DNA from: Cyclina sinensis
Lineage: Eukaryota > Mollusca > Bivalvia > Venerida > Veneridae
DNA: 64,000 bases
Direction of reading: 5' to 3'
Assembly: GCA_012932295.1 (NCBI GenBank)
Contig: JAAONU010000013.1
Span: 4,510,603 to 4,574,602 of the forward strand
The position numbers and the translations under genes were made by a program. The notes beneath the pieces were generated by a model, which worked only from the letters and a program-made list of their open reading frames with translations, was not told the DNA's origin and searched no databases. This document shows, piece by piece, positions 1 through 12,944 of the stretch. Every line of letters starts with the position of its first letter. Positions within the stretch are counted from its first letter, which is position 1.

Positions 1-1239
1 ACAGTTATTTGAGACTTTTAATATTTTCACCTCAAGCACTCTCCTAAACAATGCCAGTGAAAGAAAGAAACTAAAATTATCCTTCATGAAACACATTGTC
101 CTGACAATTAGAACAAAAGCAATACATATGCACAGTCATGTTGCCAGATCATTTCAATGAAAATTCAAATTTTACAGTAATTTTCAAAGAAAACTGAGAC
201 AAAAGAAAGATAAAAGGTGTAGATTATACAAAGACAAACTGTAATTTCATCTTAAGCAGAAATAATACAAACCATGGTAAAAAATCCTCTCACATTTATT
301 TCTTTCTTTTCATTTAGTTATACATGAAAAACTATACAAATACAGCTTTTTGTTTCTGACCAATTTGCTAGTCAAACAAAACAGATAGATAACAACTAGT
401 CTCTGTGTAAATTAGCATGTATTATATACAAAAGAGGTGTACAAATTTTAAAACATGTTTAAAGTTTAACTGATTTTGAAGCAATGCCTTGTATATCTAT
501 TCTTCAAACAAAGAAACGGTCACATAGCTAACAAAAGCTTTGTGATACTACAAACCACTTGAAAATACCTGTTAAGAGCTGTAAAGAACTCTGAGACATT
601 AAATAAAAAAATAAACAAGATTTGAAGAAAGTGAGTAATCAAACATGATAAGAAGTAGCCTGCAGTTACCTGAGCACATTATGAAATATGCTCCCATATA
701 TCAACTTTCATTATCCACTTCAAATTTGAAGTTCATGTTCAAGTAAATGAGGAGACTCCAGACATCTCAGTTTGGTTAAGTTGAATTTAATGCTGTCTCA
801 AATCCAGCGGGCAGTATACCTAACATTTATTCCTGGGCAAGGACAATACGGTGTTAGACCCCTGACTAGACATCAGATTACGTTTCCATTGAATCTGTAT
901 AATTAAGGAATATAAGACCTTACGAGGAACTTTGGTAGAAATTTGGTAGAAAGTAAATCATTGAAAATTTCTACAACATTATCTATCAAATTGAGGTCAA
1001 GGGGTCAAAAACACAAAATTATATGAAAAGTCTCCCCACTTGAAACATGGATGTAATATATCACACTACGCATAAAATAAAAACCAATTCATCTGTGCTA
1101 TAATGTCTGATGAAATGCACCAACTTTTTTGCTATAACAATCTAAGTTAACTGATGAGCATGTTTCCAACATGTAAAAGAGAGGAAATTGCAGAGAAATA
1201 ATCGATTCAACGCTATTTCTCTCAAACCAATTAATACTG
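1..1239. other. AT-rich non-coding stretch
   Basis: No exon, RNA gene or repeat could be supported here. A good donor-like sequence on the - strand (around 670) is not preceded by an open frame. Confidence 0.5.
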
Positions 1240-1275
1240 CAGGTGAGAAAAACAACAAACTTGAAGGCAAATCTG

Positions 1276-1475
1276 GTGCAACTGTTATGCAAGAGGATAA
1301 GGCATTGTGTAAGGGTAACAAATCAAAATCCTAACCAAGAGATCCTTGAGGTTCAATCCCTAGCCGAATCTCATTATGACTTCATTACTTCTTCTTCTGG
1401 CCCTTGTATTGTTCAGAACCCTTTGAAGCTGTCATCAGTTGTTGTTACCCCAAAAGGCAAAAACTTTCCTTTGTA
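1276..1475 (+). repeat. tRNA-derived SINE-like element
   Basis: An A-box-like stretch (gcaagaggataaggc, 1289-1303) lies about 46 bp before a good B box (ggttcaatccc, 1350-1360), as in the pol III promoter of tRNA-Leu/Ser-type SINE heads. A tail without tRNA similarity follows. It does not share its body with the SINEs at 12665 and 56992. The ends are approximate and no target-site duplication was identified. Confidence 0.4.
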
Positions 1476-1669
1476 ATGTACAACTAGTAAGGTTAACTAA
1501 ATGCAGCAGACAGAAAAACAAGCTATTTCCTTGTGAGGACTCTTCCTTGTCTACAAAGATGTTTGAGCTCACACAGTGAAGTCGGTTTCTTCTCAATTGT
1601 CCTTATGTTTCAAGTTCCAACTCGTCACTGTCCCATGAATGTATTCAGATGATGTATCATACAGAAAAT

Positions 1670-1691
1670 CTGATTTCAAATGGTGCTAGAA
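1670..1691 (+). repeat. 22-bp direct repeat, left copy
   Basis: This 22-bp stretch is identical to 7818-7839 in the same orientation. The two copies sit outside the satellite-rich interval 1.9-7.8 kb and are followed by loosely similar sequence. Confidence 0.6.
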
Positions 1692-1899
1692 CATGTAAAC
1701 TCTTTCCACCATAGAAAACCAGGTCTTCTGTAATGACAGGGCTCCTATTCATTGTCCTTCTATCTGTCCTGTTCTACAGCTAAATCCTCACTAATCAAGT
1801 TTGTTCCACTGAAAAAAAGGACTCTGAAACTCACATGTTGAGGTGTGCTCAGGATTTTATAAACAGTCCTTTTCAAAGTTAAGTCTTGTATCCTTTTAC

Positions 1900-2640
1900 A
1901 ATAGGAATTACTTGTTGATAGTCCCTCCTCCTTTATAAGAATATATCATACCCAGATATCTACAAGTAAACCTGGATTTCTAAATGATCCTTCAATGTCC
2001 ATTTTCACTGTATATCTTATTTTGAGAGCACTGAAACATTTTCTCTGGCCAGCTTGTGTGTCACAGTGATACTCTACAAGTGTACCAGGACAGCTGGATT
2101 CTTTCAAGCAAACCAGGATTTTTCATTGACAAGAACATTAAAATGAACACTTAAATTTCTGATACTCTATAAGTGTACAAGGGCATCTGAATTCTCTTAT
2201 GCAAACCAGGATTTCTTGTCGACCATCTTGCTTATAAAAGCAACACTGAACACTTGGATTTCCTGTGAACAAGGACTTCCTGTTGATCAACTGTTTTACA
2301 CCTTCTATACCTGAAAACAGTGATTTAAATAAGTGATCCTGGATTTCTTATTAATTCTCTTTTCTTCCTTTTATACAGCAAAAACTGGGTATTCAGATTA
2401 CTTCTGAACAACTAGGATATCTTGATGACTGTCCTTCCTCTATCACAGGAAAACCAGGGTATCTTTTTTTAATTCTGTTCATGTACAAGAGCACCAAGAC
2501 AATATATTGCTTTCCTTAACTGCTCATGGATTTTGGTGAATCTACTTTTTCTCCTTTGCTCATCTGTCCTCCAAACTAGAATCATTAGAAATTATGGATT
2601 TCCAAACAAGTACTTTTCTTGATACTTTTTCTTATACTTA
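1900..2640. repeat. Degenerate satellite monomers bordering the 71-bp array
   Basis: Phrases such as aaccaggatttcttg and similar recur at irregular spacing. They look like decayed relatives of the 71-bp units that follow. Period and copy number cannot be fixed by eye. Confidence 0.45.
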
Positions 2641-3190
2641 AAACCAGGATATATATATTTCCAACGGTAACATAGGATTTCTTGATGATTCTGAAGACTG
2701 TCTAAGCATATAACCAGGTTATATAGATTTCTAAAGGTCATATAGGATTTCTTGATGATTCTGAAAACTGTTCTAAGCAAATCATTAGGTTATATAGATT
2801 TCTAAAGGTCATATAGGATTTCTTGATGATTCTGAAAAATGTTCTAAGCAAATCATTAGGTTATATAGATTTCCAAAGGTAATATAGGATTTCTTGATGA
2901 TTCTGAAAAATGTTCTAAGCAAATCATTAGGTTATATAGATTTCCAAAGGTAATATAGGATTTCTTGATGATTCTGAAAACTGTTCTAAGCAAATCAATA
3001 GGTTATATAGATTTCCAAAGGTAACATAGGATTTCTTGATGATTCTGAAAACTGTTCTAAGCATATAACCAGGTTATATGGATTTCCAAATGAAACATAG
3101 GATTTCTTCATGATTCTGAAAACTGTTCTAAGCATATAACCAGGTTATATGGATTTTCAAAGGTAACATAGGGTTTCTTGATGATCCCGG
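2640..3190. repeat. 71-bp tandem satellite, about 8 copies
   Basis: The marker aggatttcttgatgatt recurs at 2674, 2744, 2815, 2886, 2957, 3028, 3099 and 3170, giving spacings of 70 then 71 bp. Each unit also holds ggttatatagatttc. A 71-bp period is not a multiple of three, so open frames here are not coding. Each unit may itself be a dimer of ~35-36 bp half-units (inference). Confidence 0.92.
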
Positions 3191-3199
3191 GACATTTCT

Positions 3200-4315
3200 A
3201 CTTACAAGAGCAAAACGGTAAATTGTATTTCCCAAGGTCAACAATCCACTTCTTCCTTATAAAGAGCACCAGAATATCTAGATCTCAAATGAATCTGGAT
3301 TTCTGAGATCACACTCTACAGAAAGCATGGTGTTCTGGTATATCTCTAGTTTGATATTGCAGAAACAAAAGAGATCTGACAAGAAATGGTATAAAGCTAT
3401 GAATAACCAAAATTAGCCCAAAGAAGAGGAGATATTTCATTATCAATTGTGACCAGAGTTCTGCTTCTATCAAATTTTATTCTAACAAAACTTAAAAAGC
3501 ATTCACAGGATTTAAGTGGGATCCATTCCCTTACACTTCCATGTGAAGTGGTCAATTGATTTCAGAGAAGAATGTTTGAAAGGAAAATGGGCAAACATAT
3601 TATAAGTCATGTTCATCACTGAATCAGATGTTTTCTGTAAACTTCTTATAACTTTTCATTAATCAAGTGATATACAAACTTTCTGACCTAAACATTCCAT
3701 GTAACCTTTCTGCAAAATATATATTCCAGAATTAAGTGTGTTAATAGAAACTGAGTGACATTGATTTAAGTTCTTCTCTGCATGCGTACAAGATTTTCAG
3801 AGTAAAATCAATCCACCTATTGACTGAACAGAAACAAATACAAAATGTACATGTATAAAAGCTTTGTACTTTCTAATCAATAATCAATGAAAGCATAATG
3901 GAGATAAGGAAATCTCTAGAATTGACTTTATCAGTAAATAGTCATAGTGTTAGTACCACTAACTGTTAATGAAATTATTCAATTTTAGTTTTACTACTCT
4001 GCAACAGATGTGCAAATGTGCCCAGCTCCAGTTAACTGATATGGTTAGAATAAATGTTTGATAAAAGCAGTCTTCCAGTCTGAATTTTTACCCAAATGTG
4101 GAAAATATTTGAGGCTAGGCTAATCAATGCCATGAAAAGATAACAGAGTTAAGGATGTTTTCTAGACATGTCTCAAACTAATACATAAAGTCAAATATCA
4201 CTCTTAACTATGTATCATGAATTTCTTATCATGCTTAGCACTTTTTTCTTCCTAATAGTAGTGCAAAAAAGAAAATGGGCTAATAAATTAATAGAAAGAA
4301 TAACTCTGAAAATGC
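3200..4315. other. Non-coding spacer between satellites
   Basis: No open frame with splice signals and no clear repeat is visible. This is the left part of the unique spacer between the 71-bp and 37/74-bp arrays. Confidence 0.5.
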
Positions 4316-4319
4316 TTTA

Positions 4320-4530
4320 TGTTTGACCCCTAATCCAGGGATGTTCAGTGGGTTAGTAGTAATGTTATAGTACCTGTCATCTGTAGGGATCACAATTTTA
4401 TCCCTGTCTTCTCTATTACAACATTAACTGTCTTTCAGATGAGATGCTAAACTGAGGTCCCATGATGTTGGTGCTATACAATGAACATGTAAAAGAATTA
4501 GGAGTGTCTCTGGAACTGAATGATTTTTTG
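4320..4530 (-). repeat. Dispersed repeat family R1, reverse copy
   Basis: The core around 4430-4475 is the reverse complement of sequence at 15630-15670 and 38660-38695. All three share the phrase gggacctcag followed by taacatctc and aaagacaatta. This copy is inverted relative to the other two. No terminal structure was found, so its class is unknown. Confidence 0.7.
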
Positions 4531-6285
4531 TTTCTTGCACTTTCCCCCACAAACTTAAATAATGAAACTCTTCAGGGGCATCAGTCAAAATAGATGTATC
4601 TTATAAAAATATGTGTTGCAAAGATGTGGTACATGGACTTTTTTTCAAAAACTTAAATTAAACAGATCTCAAATCAATACGTTACAAATTATGATTTCAA
4701 TCAGCAATTTAAATTTCACATTATCAGTTTCTTTTTTACAAAATATGGAAGTCCAGGGAAACCATAATTCTAATGTTAGCTTTGAATCCATGTCAGTAAG
4801 TTAAATTCTACAGAAATCTATTTTTAGCTTTAAAAACATAAATGCCCTACTTCCTTCTGCCTGGAAGGTTTCCAAACAGGAAAAAATGGCAGCAAGAAAT
4901 AACAATATTGATTAATCTTCGCTCATTCCTGAGTGATCCTGGGGAATAGCTGAATGAACAAATTACAGAGAAATTCCCGATTTGGGGAAAATATAAATAC
5001 AGCAGTATTTATATCTAATACTGCTAAACAGTTCAGCAAAGGGTTAGAAAAACATTAATCAGAATACAAGACTTTTGTTCATAGAAAAAAACTGAATCTG
5101 ATTCAGCTTTTGAAATTGTTTTGTTTAAAAGCTCAAAGTACTTGACTCATGATTTGGTTCCCTTTTCCAGTGACAAGCAAAGTACTAAATAGGAAAGTCT
5201 ACTGAAAGGCAGTCACTCTTCAAGAAAAGATCATAAACATTATTACTTAATCTGACGGTAGACGCTTAAAAGGTTTCATCTATGATAATACCAGTTGTTA
5301 CTGAGGTATCATACATGAATTACTTTAGATGTGTGCAAGTGACCTGAAATTCATACACCCAAACCCATAAAACAGTTTGTCTTATTCTTTTAACAGTTCA
5401 GATAAAAAAAATGACAAATCTGAATTCACGTTACTGTTAACCTACAATTTTACACATGTGGAGTGTTAATTCAAAACTAAATTTTACTGACGCTATACTT
5501 TAAATAAAATTGTACAGATTAACCGTCATTACTGCGTGCTCTAATAATTTCATCTCAATACCCTGAATACTCTAATGCCTAACAAAAATAGTTATTTGAC
5601 AATCATTGGTAATTCTCTATGTCAATACAATGAACCAGTAATTATTTAAACCATCGGCTTTTTTTCCGATAAACTGAACTGATAGCACTGGTCATTCACG
5701 TTAAATACAATATGAACAGACTTGTCACACTAATATAATTCAGCACTCAAATGCTTACCTGCAGGAATCATTTGATTTTGACTCCCAGAATTACAATTTT
5801 ATCATCAAATATGTATAAACCACATGTTCAATAATAACTTGTGCAGCCATGAATTACCAGCCTTAATTTCCAGTAATTAGATATATTCTTATTTGTTTTG
5901 CGGGGAATGGAAAAAAAATCAACGGAAAGTGAATAATAAATAAGGTCTTACAATAATTAGATATAAACCTGAATCAATTATTGACAACATGTGTGAGAGT
6001 ATGCTTGACAAATATAGATGTCTGGCTATAAAATATGCAGGAGACATGGAATCACTGACAGGGCATGATTATAATTTGTTTCTGTTTGCCAACATGACAA
6101 CCTGTTGTTACATATTGATTACAACTATGCTGCATCATAATACTTCTGTGACAGATGCATCATCAGCAAAATAACAATTAAACTGTTGTTGAAAACAAGT
6201 TTTTACTGTTTATCATTAATCATTTGTTTGAGTATACCATCTAAAGACACTGTAAAATGTATGATGAAGTATGCAATCTAAAATG
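4531..6285. other. AT-rich non-coding stretch
   Basis: No supported gene. A strong donor-like site on the - strand (5759, ctgcag followed by gtaagc) has stop codons in all frames just upstream, so it was not used as an exon. Confidence 0.5.
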
Positions 6286-6289
6286 TCCT

Positions 6290-7290
6290 GTAATGCTTGG
6301 ACTGACTGCAATCAAGAGGTCAAGCAGAACTTGAAATGGAAGAAGCCTTTAACAGTTCCTGAATAACTAATGGAATGAAGTACGTAATCAGAAAGTTGTG
6401 TAGCACTTTGAACTCTGAATGAAGTTGAGAGGTCCTGTAGTACTTGGAATCAAGTATGACATCAAGAGATCCTGTTGTTCTTAGAATTAAGTATGTAATC
6501 AAGATGACCTGAAATACTTGAAATGAAGTTTGCTATCAAGAGGTCCTGTTGTTCTTAGAAGTAAGTATGTAATCAAGATGTCCTGAAATACTTGAAATGA
6601 AGTTTGCTATCAAGAGGTCCTGTTGTTCTTAGAAGTAAGTATGTAATCAAGATGTCCTGAAAAACTTGAAATGAAGTTTGCTTTCAAGAGGTCCTGTTGT
6701 TCTTAGAAATTAGTATGTAATCAAGATGTCCTGAAAAACTTGAAATGAAGTTTGCTTTCAAGAGGTCCTGTTGTTCTTAAGAATTAAGTATGCAATCAAG
6801 ATGTCCTGAAATACTTGAAATGAAGTTTTCTATCAAGAGGTCCTGTTGTTCTTGGATATAAGCATATGATCAAGAGATCCTGTAGTACTTGGAATAAAGT
6901 ATGCCATTTAGAGGTCCTTTTGTTTTTAGAATGATCTTTGTTATCAAGCAGTCCTATGGTACTTGGAATGAAGGCCATCAAGAGGTCATATAGTACTTGG
7001 AAAGAAGTTTCTAATCAACTTGTCTTGTTGTACTTCGAATGGAGTATATCATCAAGAGGTCCCATAGTACATGAAATGAAGAATGCAATCAAGACGTCCT
7101 GTGGTACTTTGAATGGAGAATGCCCTCAATAGGTCCTGTTGTACCTGGAATGAAGTATGCAATCAAGATGTCCTGTAGTACTTGGAATGAAGAATGCCAT
7201 CAAGAGTTCCTGTTGTACTGGAATGAAGTATGCAATCAAGATGTCCTGTAGTACTTGGATGAAGTGTACCATCAAGAGGCCTACACTTCA
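6290..7290. repeat. 37-bp satellite organised as 74-bp dimers
   Basis: Monomers of about 37 bp read approximately tgaagtatgcaatcaagatgt then cctgtagtacttggaa. In 6541-6840 two diverged monomers alternate, and the phrase aggtcctgttgttc recurs at 6541, 6615, 6689, 6763 and 6838, a 74-75 bp higher-order period. From 6900 to 7290 the monomers are less strictly paired. ORFs on both strands here are by-products of the repetition. Confidence 0.92.
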
Positions 7291-7560
7291 TGTTAGCAAA
7301 AGACACTTTAAAATCATACTGTAATGCCAAAACATGTGTCAAGGTGCTTGTAAGAATATCTAATGAAAAATCCCATCAAAAGGCCAGTACTTAAGGTATA
7401 TAACAGCAAGTAAGCCATCATTTGATCTTGTTCATTTTGAGACAAAGTATGTCATTGAAATTGTAGTGCACATGATTAAGCATTCCATGAAAAAGCTTAC
7501 TGTCTATTTAATGAAATATGCCACCAACTGACTGCATGCTCAAGTATGCCACCAAGTGGT
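7291..7560. repeat. Diverged satellite monomers between arrays
   Basis: Scattered phrases such as gaaatatgccaccaa and aagtatgccaccaagtgg are decayed versions of the 37-bp monomer. They link the 6.3-7.3 kb and 7.56-7.81 kb arrays. Confidence 0.5.
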
Positions 7561-7561
7561 C

Positions 7562-7815
7562 TTATTGTGTGAATGATGAAGCATGCCATCTAATGGTTCT
7601 GCAGCACTTGTGATGAAGTATGCCATAAAATGGTTGACAGCACTTGTGATGAAGTATGCCATCAAATGGTTCCCAGTACTTGTGATGAAGTATGCCATCG
7701 AATGGTTCTGCAGCATGTGTGACGAAGCGTGCCATCAAATGGTTCACCGCACTTGTGATGAAGCATGCATTCAAATGGTTCTGCAACACTTGTGATGAAG
7801 TATGCCATCAAGAGG
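7562..7815. repeat. 36/37-bp satellite array, 7 copies
   Basis: The marker gatgaag (one gacgaag) recurs at 7575, 7612, 7648, 7684, 7721, 7757 and 7794, spacing 36-37 bp. Units read about gatgaagtatgccatcaaa then tggttctgcagcacttgt. They share gaagtatgccatcaa with the upstream array, so this is a locally homogenised variant of one family. The ORFs on both strands are repeat artefacts. Confidence 0.92.
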
Positions 7816-7817
7816 CA

Positions 7818-7839
7818 CTGATTTCAAATGGTGCTAGAA
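7818..7839 (+). repeat. 22-bp direct repeat, right copy
   Basis: Identical to 1670-1691. It lies immediately after the last satellite monomer. Confidence 0.6.
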
Positions 7840-10800
7840 ACTAAAACAAGGATGGACTCTACCCACCACAAGAAGTCAGTGCTCTTGGTTGCTAATCTGT
7901 ACTTCTGCAGAAACCTACTGAATTCCTCCCACTCTCTGACAGAACAGTGTGAACTAGTATATGAAAATGACTGCATAATCATTATATACTAGATAGGCTA
8001 ATGTTTTTCAACATTGCAGTCAGAAATGCCTTTCACTATCATAATAGATATTATCCTTCTGTACTGTAAGACAACGTTGTTGTTTTTTTTTCTGAATTAA
8101 TATTTAATTTACAGTGCTTTTGTTTTGAAATGGGTTAAGCTTCAGTTTCATTTAGTTCAGAATCTCCCAATTTTGTAAAGACAATCAATAAACCTATGTC
8201 CTGAATCAGTCTTCCTGTTACACACTTGTCTTCTCTAATTGCTATTTCCAATTTATACAATTGTAACCAGATCTTTCTGAATTCAACAAAGCAAACAATT
8301 TGTCTTTATGTGTTACCTCCACAAAATAAAGTTATTTCTATTATTGTACTATGTAAGTACCTAAATAATAAAGTCAGCAACAGAATCTTATGCATAGTTT
8401 GCTCCAATATTTGCATGTTTGTCAATGAAACAATTATTTTCACTTTCCAAAAACTGGACCTTTCTAAATAAAACAAAACGCTTCCTTTCTACTCAGGTTT
8501 TACTTACTTATTTCAGGTTCAGTTGTCATTATCTTCATAAATATATAAGCAAGTAATTAACAATAACAGGATAGGCCCTGTTTTTGACCCTTGTTCTTTT
8601 CTAATAAAAAACTGAGAACTCCCTCACACACTGCAGGAGGATTTGGACCCAAACCTATGCTGCTGAATCTGAGAGAGGCTTGTTTGTTATAAATTAGCAC
8701 ATAACGTAACAGGCAGACTATGTTCACAAATTTATGGTAAGTTGTAGACAAATTAAAATAAAACACATCTGCCATGGCATTTAGTAAACTTGAAACAACA
8801 ATAAAGAGTTACTCCTCCTGCAACACAATTTCCACTTAAAAATGCTATAGTTACATGTTTTTCTAACAATTTCAAGTAAAACATTTCACATCATCAAACT
8901 AAGACCATGAAAATCTTAGCAAGGGTATAATCACAAAATCACAGTAATTATAGTTCTTAATACTTCTGTATGTCAGGAATATCAGAGTTATGGTCCTTCC
9001 CATTCATACAACTAATCCATATCTACACTAAGACTGTGCTGTTCTTATACAAGTTAATACCTGTATAAAAAAATCAACAATTCTAACCTTTCAAATAGCT
9101 CAACTAAGCAAACACAGGCATATTTATGTGTTGAAAACATATATAACACAACACATATCATTTTGTATATTCAAGTATACACAAATGTAAATAAAATGTA
9201 AAAGAAATTAACAAAAAATAACAAGCAGTATAAAGTTAATAATGAGTCATCATCCAATTGTTATAAATTCTTTAAGCTACCTTAGTATATTAACAGCAAG
9301 GTAAATCAATTTTACCTTAAGACGACATTTCTTTCTGTATTAAACATCCTCAAACTAGCCCTGTGTCTTCAAATCAATGTAAACCATCAAACCAATGTAT
9401 GTACTATATCAAGTCATGTATAGCTAAAGAACTCCTTCATTATAAAAGCACTTATCAATTTTTGAAATTTCAAAAACATGAAAGTTTCAAGTCAAGCAAA
9501 GACATGACAGAGGGATTTCAATGGACTTTTTCATAATGATTATTTTACTTCAATTAAGGTTTGTGTCCAAAAATTTTCAAATATGCACAAACACAAAAGG
9601 AATATTCCAACCGAGCGAAAAAATCCGAGCGTAACCGCAAGCCTACACGATGGTAACAATAGCCTAAGACATTCAAGTTAATGTTTTACGGTAATCCGAT
9701 AGAATTCCTTCATAACTAAAACCACTTATTGTAATACCCGTATGAAAATATACGACCCTGAGTAGCAAAAATATAATCCAACAAATAAATATCCCCTAGG
9801 TTAAAGGTAATCCTTTTGACCTTCCAATCTGAAATTTTACTACTGTTGTATTACAAATTTATATCATTAAATCATAAAAACGTCAGAATTATTTTGCTTT
9901 GTATTGGAGTATATGAAAGAAATAGGCAAAAACTTTACCCTCCAAAAATGGAGGACTGTATATATATCATAGTAGAGATTACAATTCAAAACTGCTTGAT
10001 AAAAACTTTTTTTTTCTCCTTATTTTTCACAGAAACTGTTCTAATGCAAACTCTAAATGGGATTGTACAAAAACAAACACCTTCATAATGATGCAATAAT
10101 GATTTTTGCATCCAATAAAATAACATTTGTGTTGTTTTCCAAAAATGAATAAACCTTACCAACTGGCATGTAAACTCTAATTTCCTGTTAAAAAACAGTC
10201 ATTTTCTCAGTTTAAAATATATTAAGATATAAAATTCAATTTACCTTAAAATGCATAGGCCATTCCACCAATCAGAACTACTATTAACGCTTCCCTTGCA
10301 AAATAACATTCAGAGTAAAAAAACTGGTCCAAATAATTCCTGCTCCCTAGCATAATATCTGCTCCCTAGTAATTGACTTGCACAGTGAGTGTGTGAACCT
10401 GGAAACCATATTATACTATACATCTACCACACATCTATTGATTTCCTTATCCATGACCATATTCCTCGTTCCACAACATTTTCCTTCAATTTCTACTCCA
10501 AACTCAATCAATATATATTGACCATCGGCGCTCGGGGGAGGTTCTCCAGCAATAGTTTACCGTTATACAAACCTAAATAGCACTATCGTTTTTTTCCACC
10601 TCTTTCACAGTCCCCTTTAGCTGTTTACAGATACGAAGTTTACCAATGTGAACGATATGAATGACATGCTGTTGCAAGAAATGTTCAATTGCCGATCTAT
10701 AAACTACCAGCTGCGGACATTTTCTAGGACAATGAAGTTAATCTTTTCTATCAAGTAAATTGAGAGCCTGATACAATTCTTCATTCTACACTGATTATTT

Positions 10801-12653
10801 ATTTAAAATTTTCCTGAGAAATACAGCTGTAGGAGATCCGATATTAACCTTATAAGCTTGTAAAATGATGCCACAAAAGTATTCCTGAAGATTAACTGAA
10901 ATTATTATTGTGACAGAGTGTATTAAGTTATATTGAATTTTCTAGCAACAAACCACTTAAAGTCTGGCCTATTTATAACCTGTATTATATTTCTACACAT
11001 GTAATTGTGTGGACCTTTTCTCAGTCAGTATTATGGTCAACCTGTTGACAGTATCGCTATGATAGACATATTTCTGCTAAAGAATTAAAAATCACATGCT
11101 TTCTAACCATCCCCCCCCTCCCCAGCCCCACCCAACAGTTTTCATAACAGGGACACCTCTGTTACAAATGTGTGTTTTTTGTTTTGTCTTCAAAATTGTG
11201 ATAACAGAGTTTCCAAGAAATGTAAAAAAAATAGACACAGAGTATAATCTTGAAATGACACATGCAAATAAGAAAAATTTAGATGTCAGCTTTTAAATGA
11301 GTTTATGTAGTTCACAAGGTATTTCCTTTTTTATAGCAGGAAATGTTTTGGCCCTGTAAAGGAGTGCATATTGTTAAAAATACTCAAAAAGGACTTTGTA
11401 CCCAGTTCAGCTGGATTTGCAACACAAATCAGTAAGCAAAGGACTCAAGTTCATTTAATACAAACTAAACAAAAGGTTATAATAGTGGATGCCTGAGGTT
11501 GACCGCCTTCAAAACACCAGAGATAAAAATTAGTTATCACTGAACATCCATTATAAATATGATTCATAAAGCCCGGCAACTCCCCAGAGCCTTCCAGTGG
11601 TTAGAAGCATCTATATTTAAAACCATCCCATACGCTAGGTTGCATTAGCAAAATCCATATTTTCTGATGCCTGGCCATTATTTCAACATTCTCGATTACG
11701 GGACATTCAGTATTAATCAATGGAGAACAATAAGTGTCTCATTCATATTGCATAGTGGTCGTCAATACAATACTTTTCCATTAAAATTACATATTTACAT
11801 TCCGAATGGCTAAGTAAACATTTCAGTCGAAATTCTCTATTGGTTAGTGGAACATGAAAGACGGGTCAATGTTTCAAACATTTTGTTTACCCAAGACAGA
11901 ACAAAGCATAAAATGAGGTAATTATTTCATTACATTCAAAATCCCTTCCATAACTTCTGGGATATTAACTTTGGATCAATCTGAACTACTTTCAATTATC
12001 CTAACCACTATCACTAGGTTTAATGCAAGCACCTGTAAGTTACCATTCATTGGACTATATTGTATGTTACATTTTTCCATGTTTCAAGATCTTATCTTTG
12101 AGTTCGCAATATATCTGCAATACGTGCCAGAAAGATACCAATAAAACCCGGATCAATAACCCTAGCACACTCGGGAACTCAGTGACACACTATAAACACA
12201 GGAACCAGTTAAATAAACGATCCAGTTCTGCAGGAGAAAACTTGAACAGAAATTGTCAGCACATTGAGTGAAACTTGTTGCAGAAGGGACGAAATGAAAC
12301 ATTTTGTACCAATTTTTTTCAAGAAGCTAATCAATAAAATACTGCTGTAAAAGTTGATGTCAATGCAATATAGATTTAAAAACATGATTAACTTTGATAT
12401 CTGTAGCTGTCCTGTATCATTTTGTAGAAAACTGATAATTAAAAAAACTTTATCTTTTTAATTTCTTTAAAATAATGATTAAATATATCAATGCAATTTA
12501 GATACTTTTTTTTTTATGATTACGGACTACATTTTATGGGAAAAAATGGCTAGTTTAGCACTAGATAAAGTGCTGGGTGTTAGTTGGTGTTAGGCACTTG
12601 CTACTTAACCTTTCAATGGTTACATTGACCTACTAAATATATAAAAATTTAGT
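7840..12653. other. Non-coding stretch, weak exon-like patches only
   Basis: No gene could be assembled. Two patches have less AT-rich sequence (about 9600-9680 and 10520-10740). At 10630 a pyrimidine-rich acceptor precedes an open frame on the + strand that ends near 10760, but a competing open frame exists on the - strand and no partner exon was found. Treated as unproven. Confidence 0.4.
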
Positions 12654-12664
12654 TCATTTCTTCT
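12654..12664 (+). repeat. Target-site duplication of SINE, left
   Basis: tcatttcttct is repeated exactly at 12945-12955, flanking the SINE. Confidence 0.85.
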
Positions 12665-12944
12665 GTAGAGCATTGGATTGTCAAGATTCAATCTTGACAA
12701 TCCTGGTTCAATCCCCATTAGGGCCGGCAAAATTTCTCCAGTGATAACTGATCTCAGACAATGCGTCTATAGGTCATTTGTCCCTCACCTCTGAAGCAAG
12801 TGAGGAAGTAGTCAGTCACTTGCGGAGAAATTGGTTAGTAAACTGGTTGGATACCCAGGAACACTGGTTAGGTGGACTGACAGCTGGGATATGACCTTAG
12901 CTGTTAAAACTGGCATTAAACCCCAATAAAACAAAAGAAACAAA
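12665..12944 (+). mobile_element. tRNA-derived SINE, 5'-shortened copy with 11-bp TSD
   Basis: The head starts inside the A box (gtagagcattgg) and has a B box (ggttcaatccc, 12704-12714). The body shares a conserved central part with the SINE at 56992: cagtcacttgcg, gaaattgg, cagga, ggttaggtggactgac and the ending cattaaacccc plus an A-rich tail. Perfect 11-bp duplications flank it. Between the A and B boxes lies a perfect 10-bp hairpin (12677-12686 with 12692-12701). Such SINEs are copied by LINE machinery after pol III transcription (family knowledge). Confidence 0.9.

Noticed and set aside
2592..2780. 62-codon - strand ORF
   Set aside because: Lies inside the 71-bp satellite; repeat artefact.
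5750..5830. Strong donor ctgcag|gtaagc on the - strand
   Set aside because: All three frames have stops close upstream, so it cannot end a coding exon; could at most be untranslated.
7562..7795. Overlapping ORFs on both strands with repeated motifs
   Set aside because: Both follow the 36/37-bp satellite. The alternation of 36 and 37 bp happens to keep frames open for a while, and there is no codon bias.
6290..7815. CRISPR-like array (repeats of ~37 bp)
   Set aside because: Units are contiguous with no spacers, degenerate, and in an animal genome; this is a satellite.
10620..10770. Pyrimidine-rich acceptor followed by an open + strand frame
   Set aside because: An equally open - strand frame exists, the frame ends after ~45 codons without a donor, and no neighbouring exon matches.
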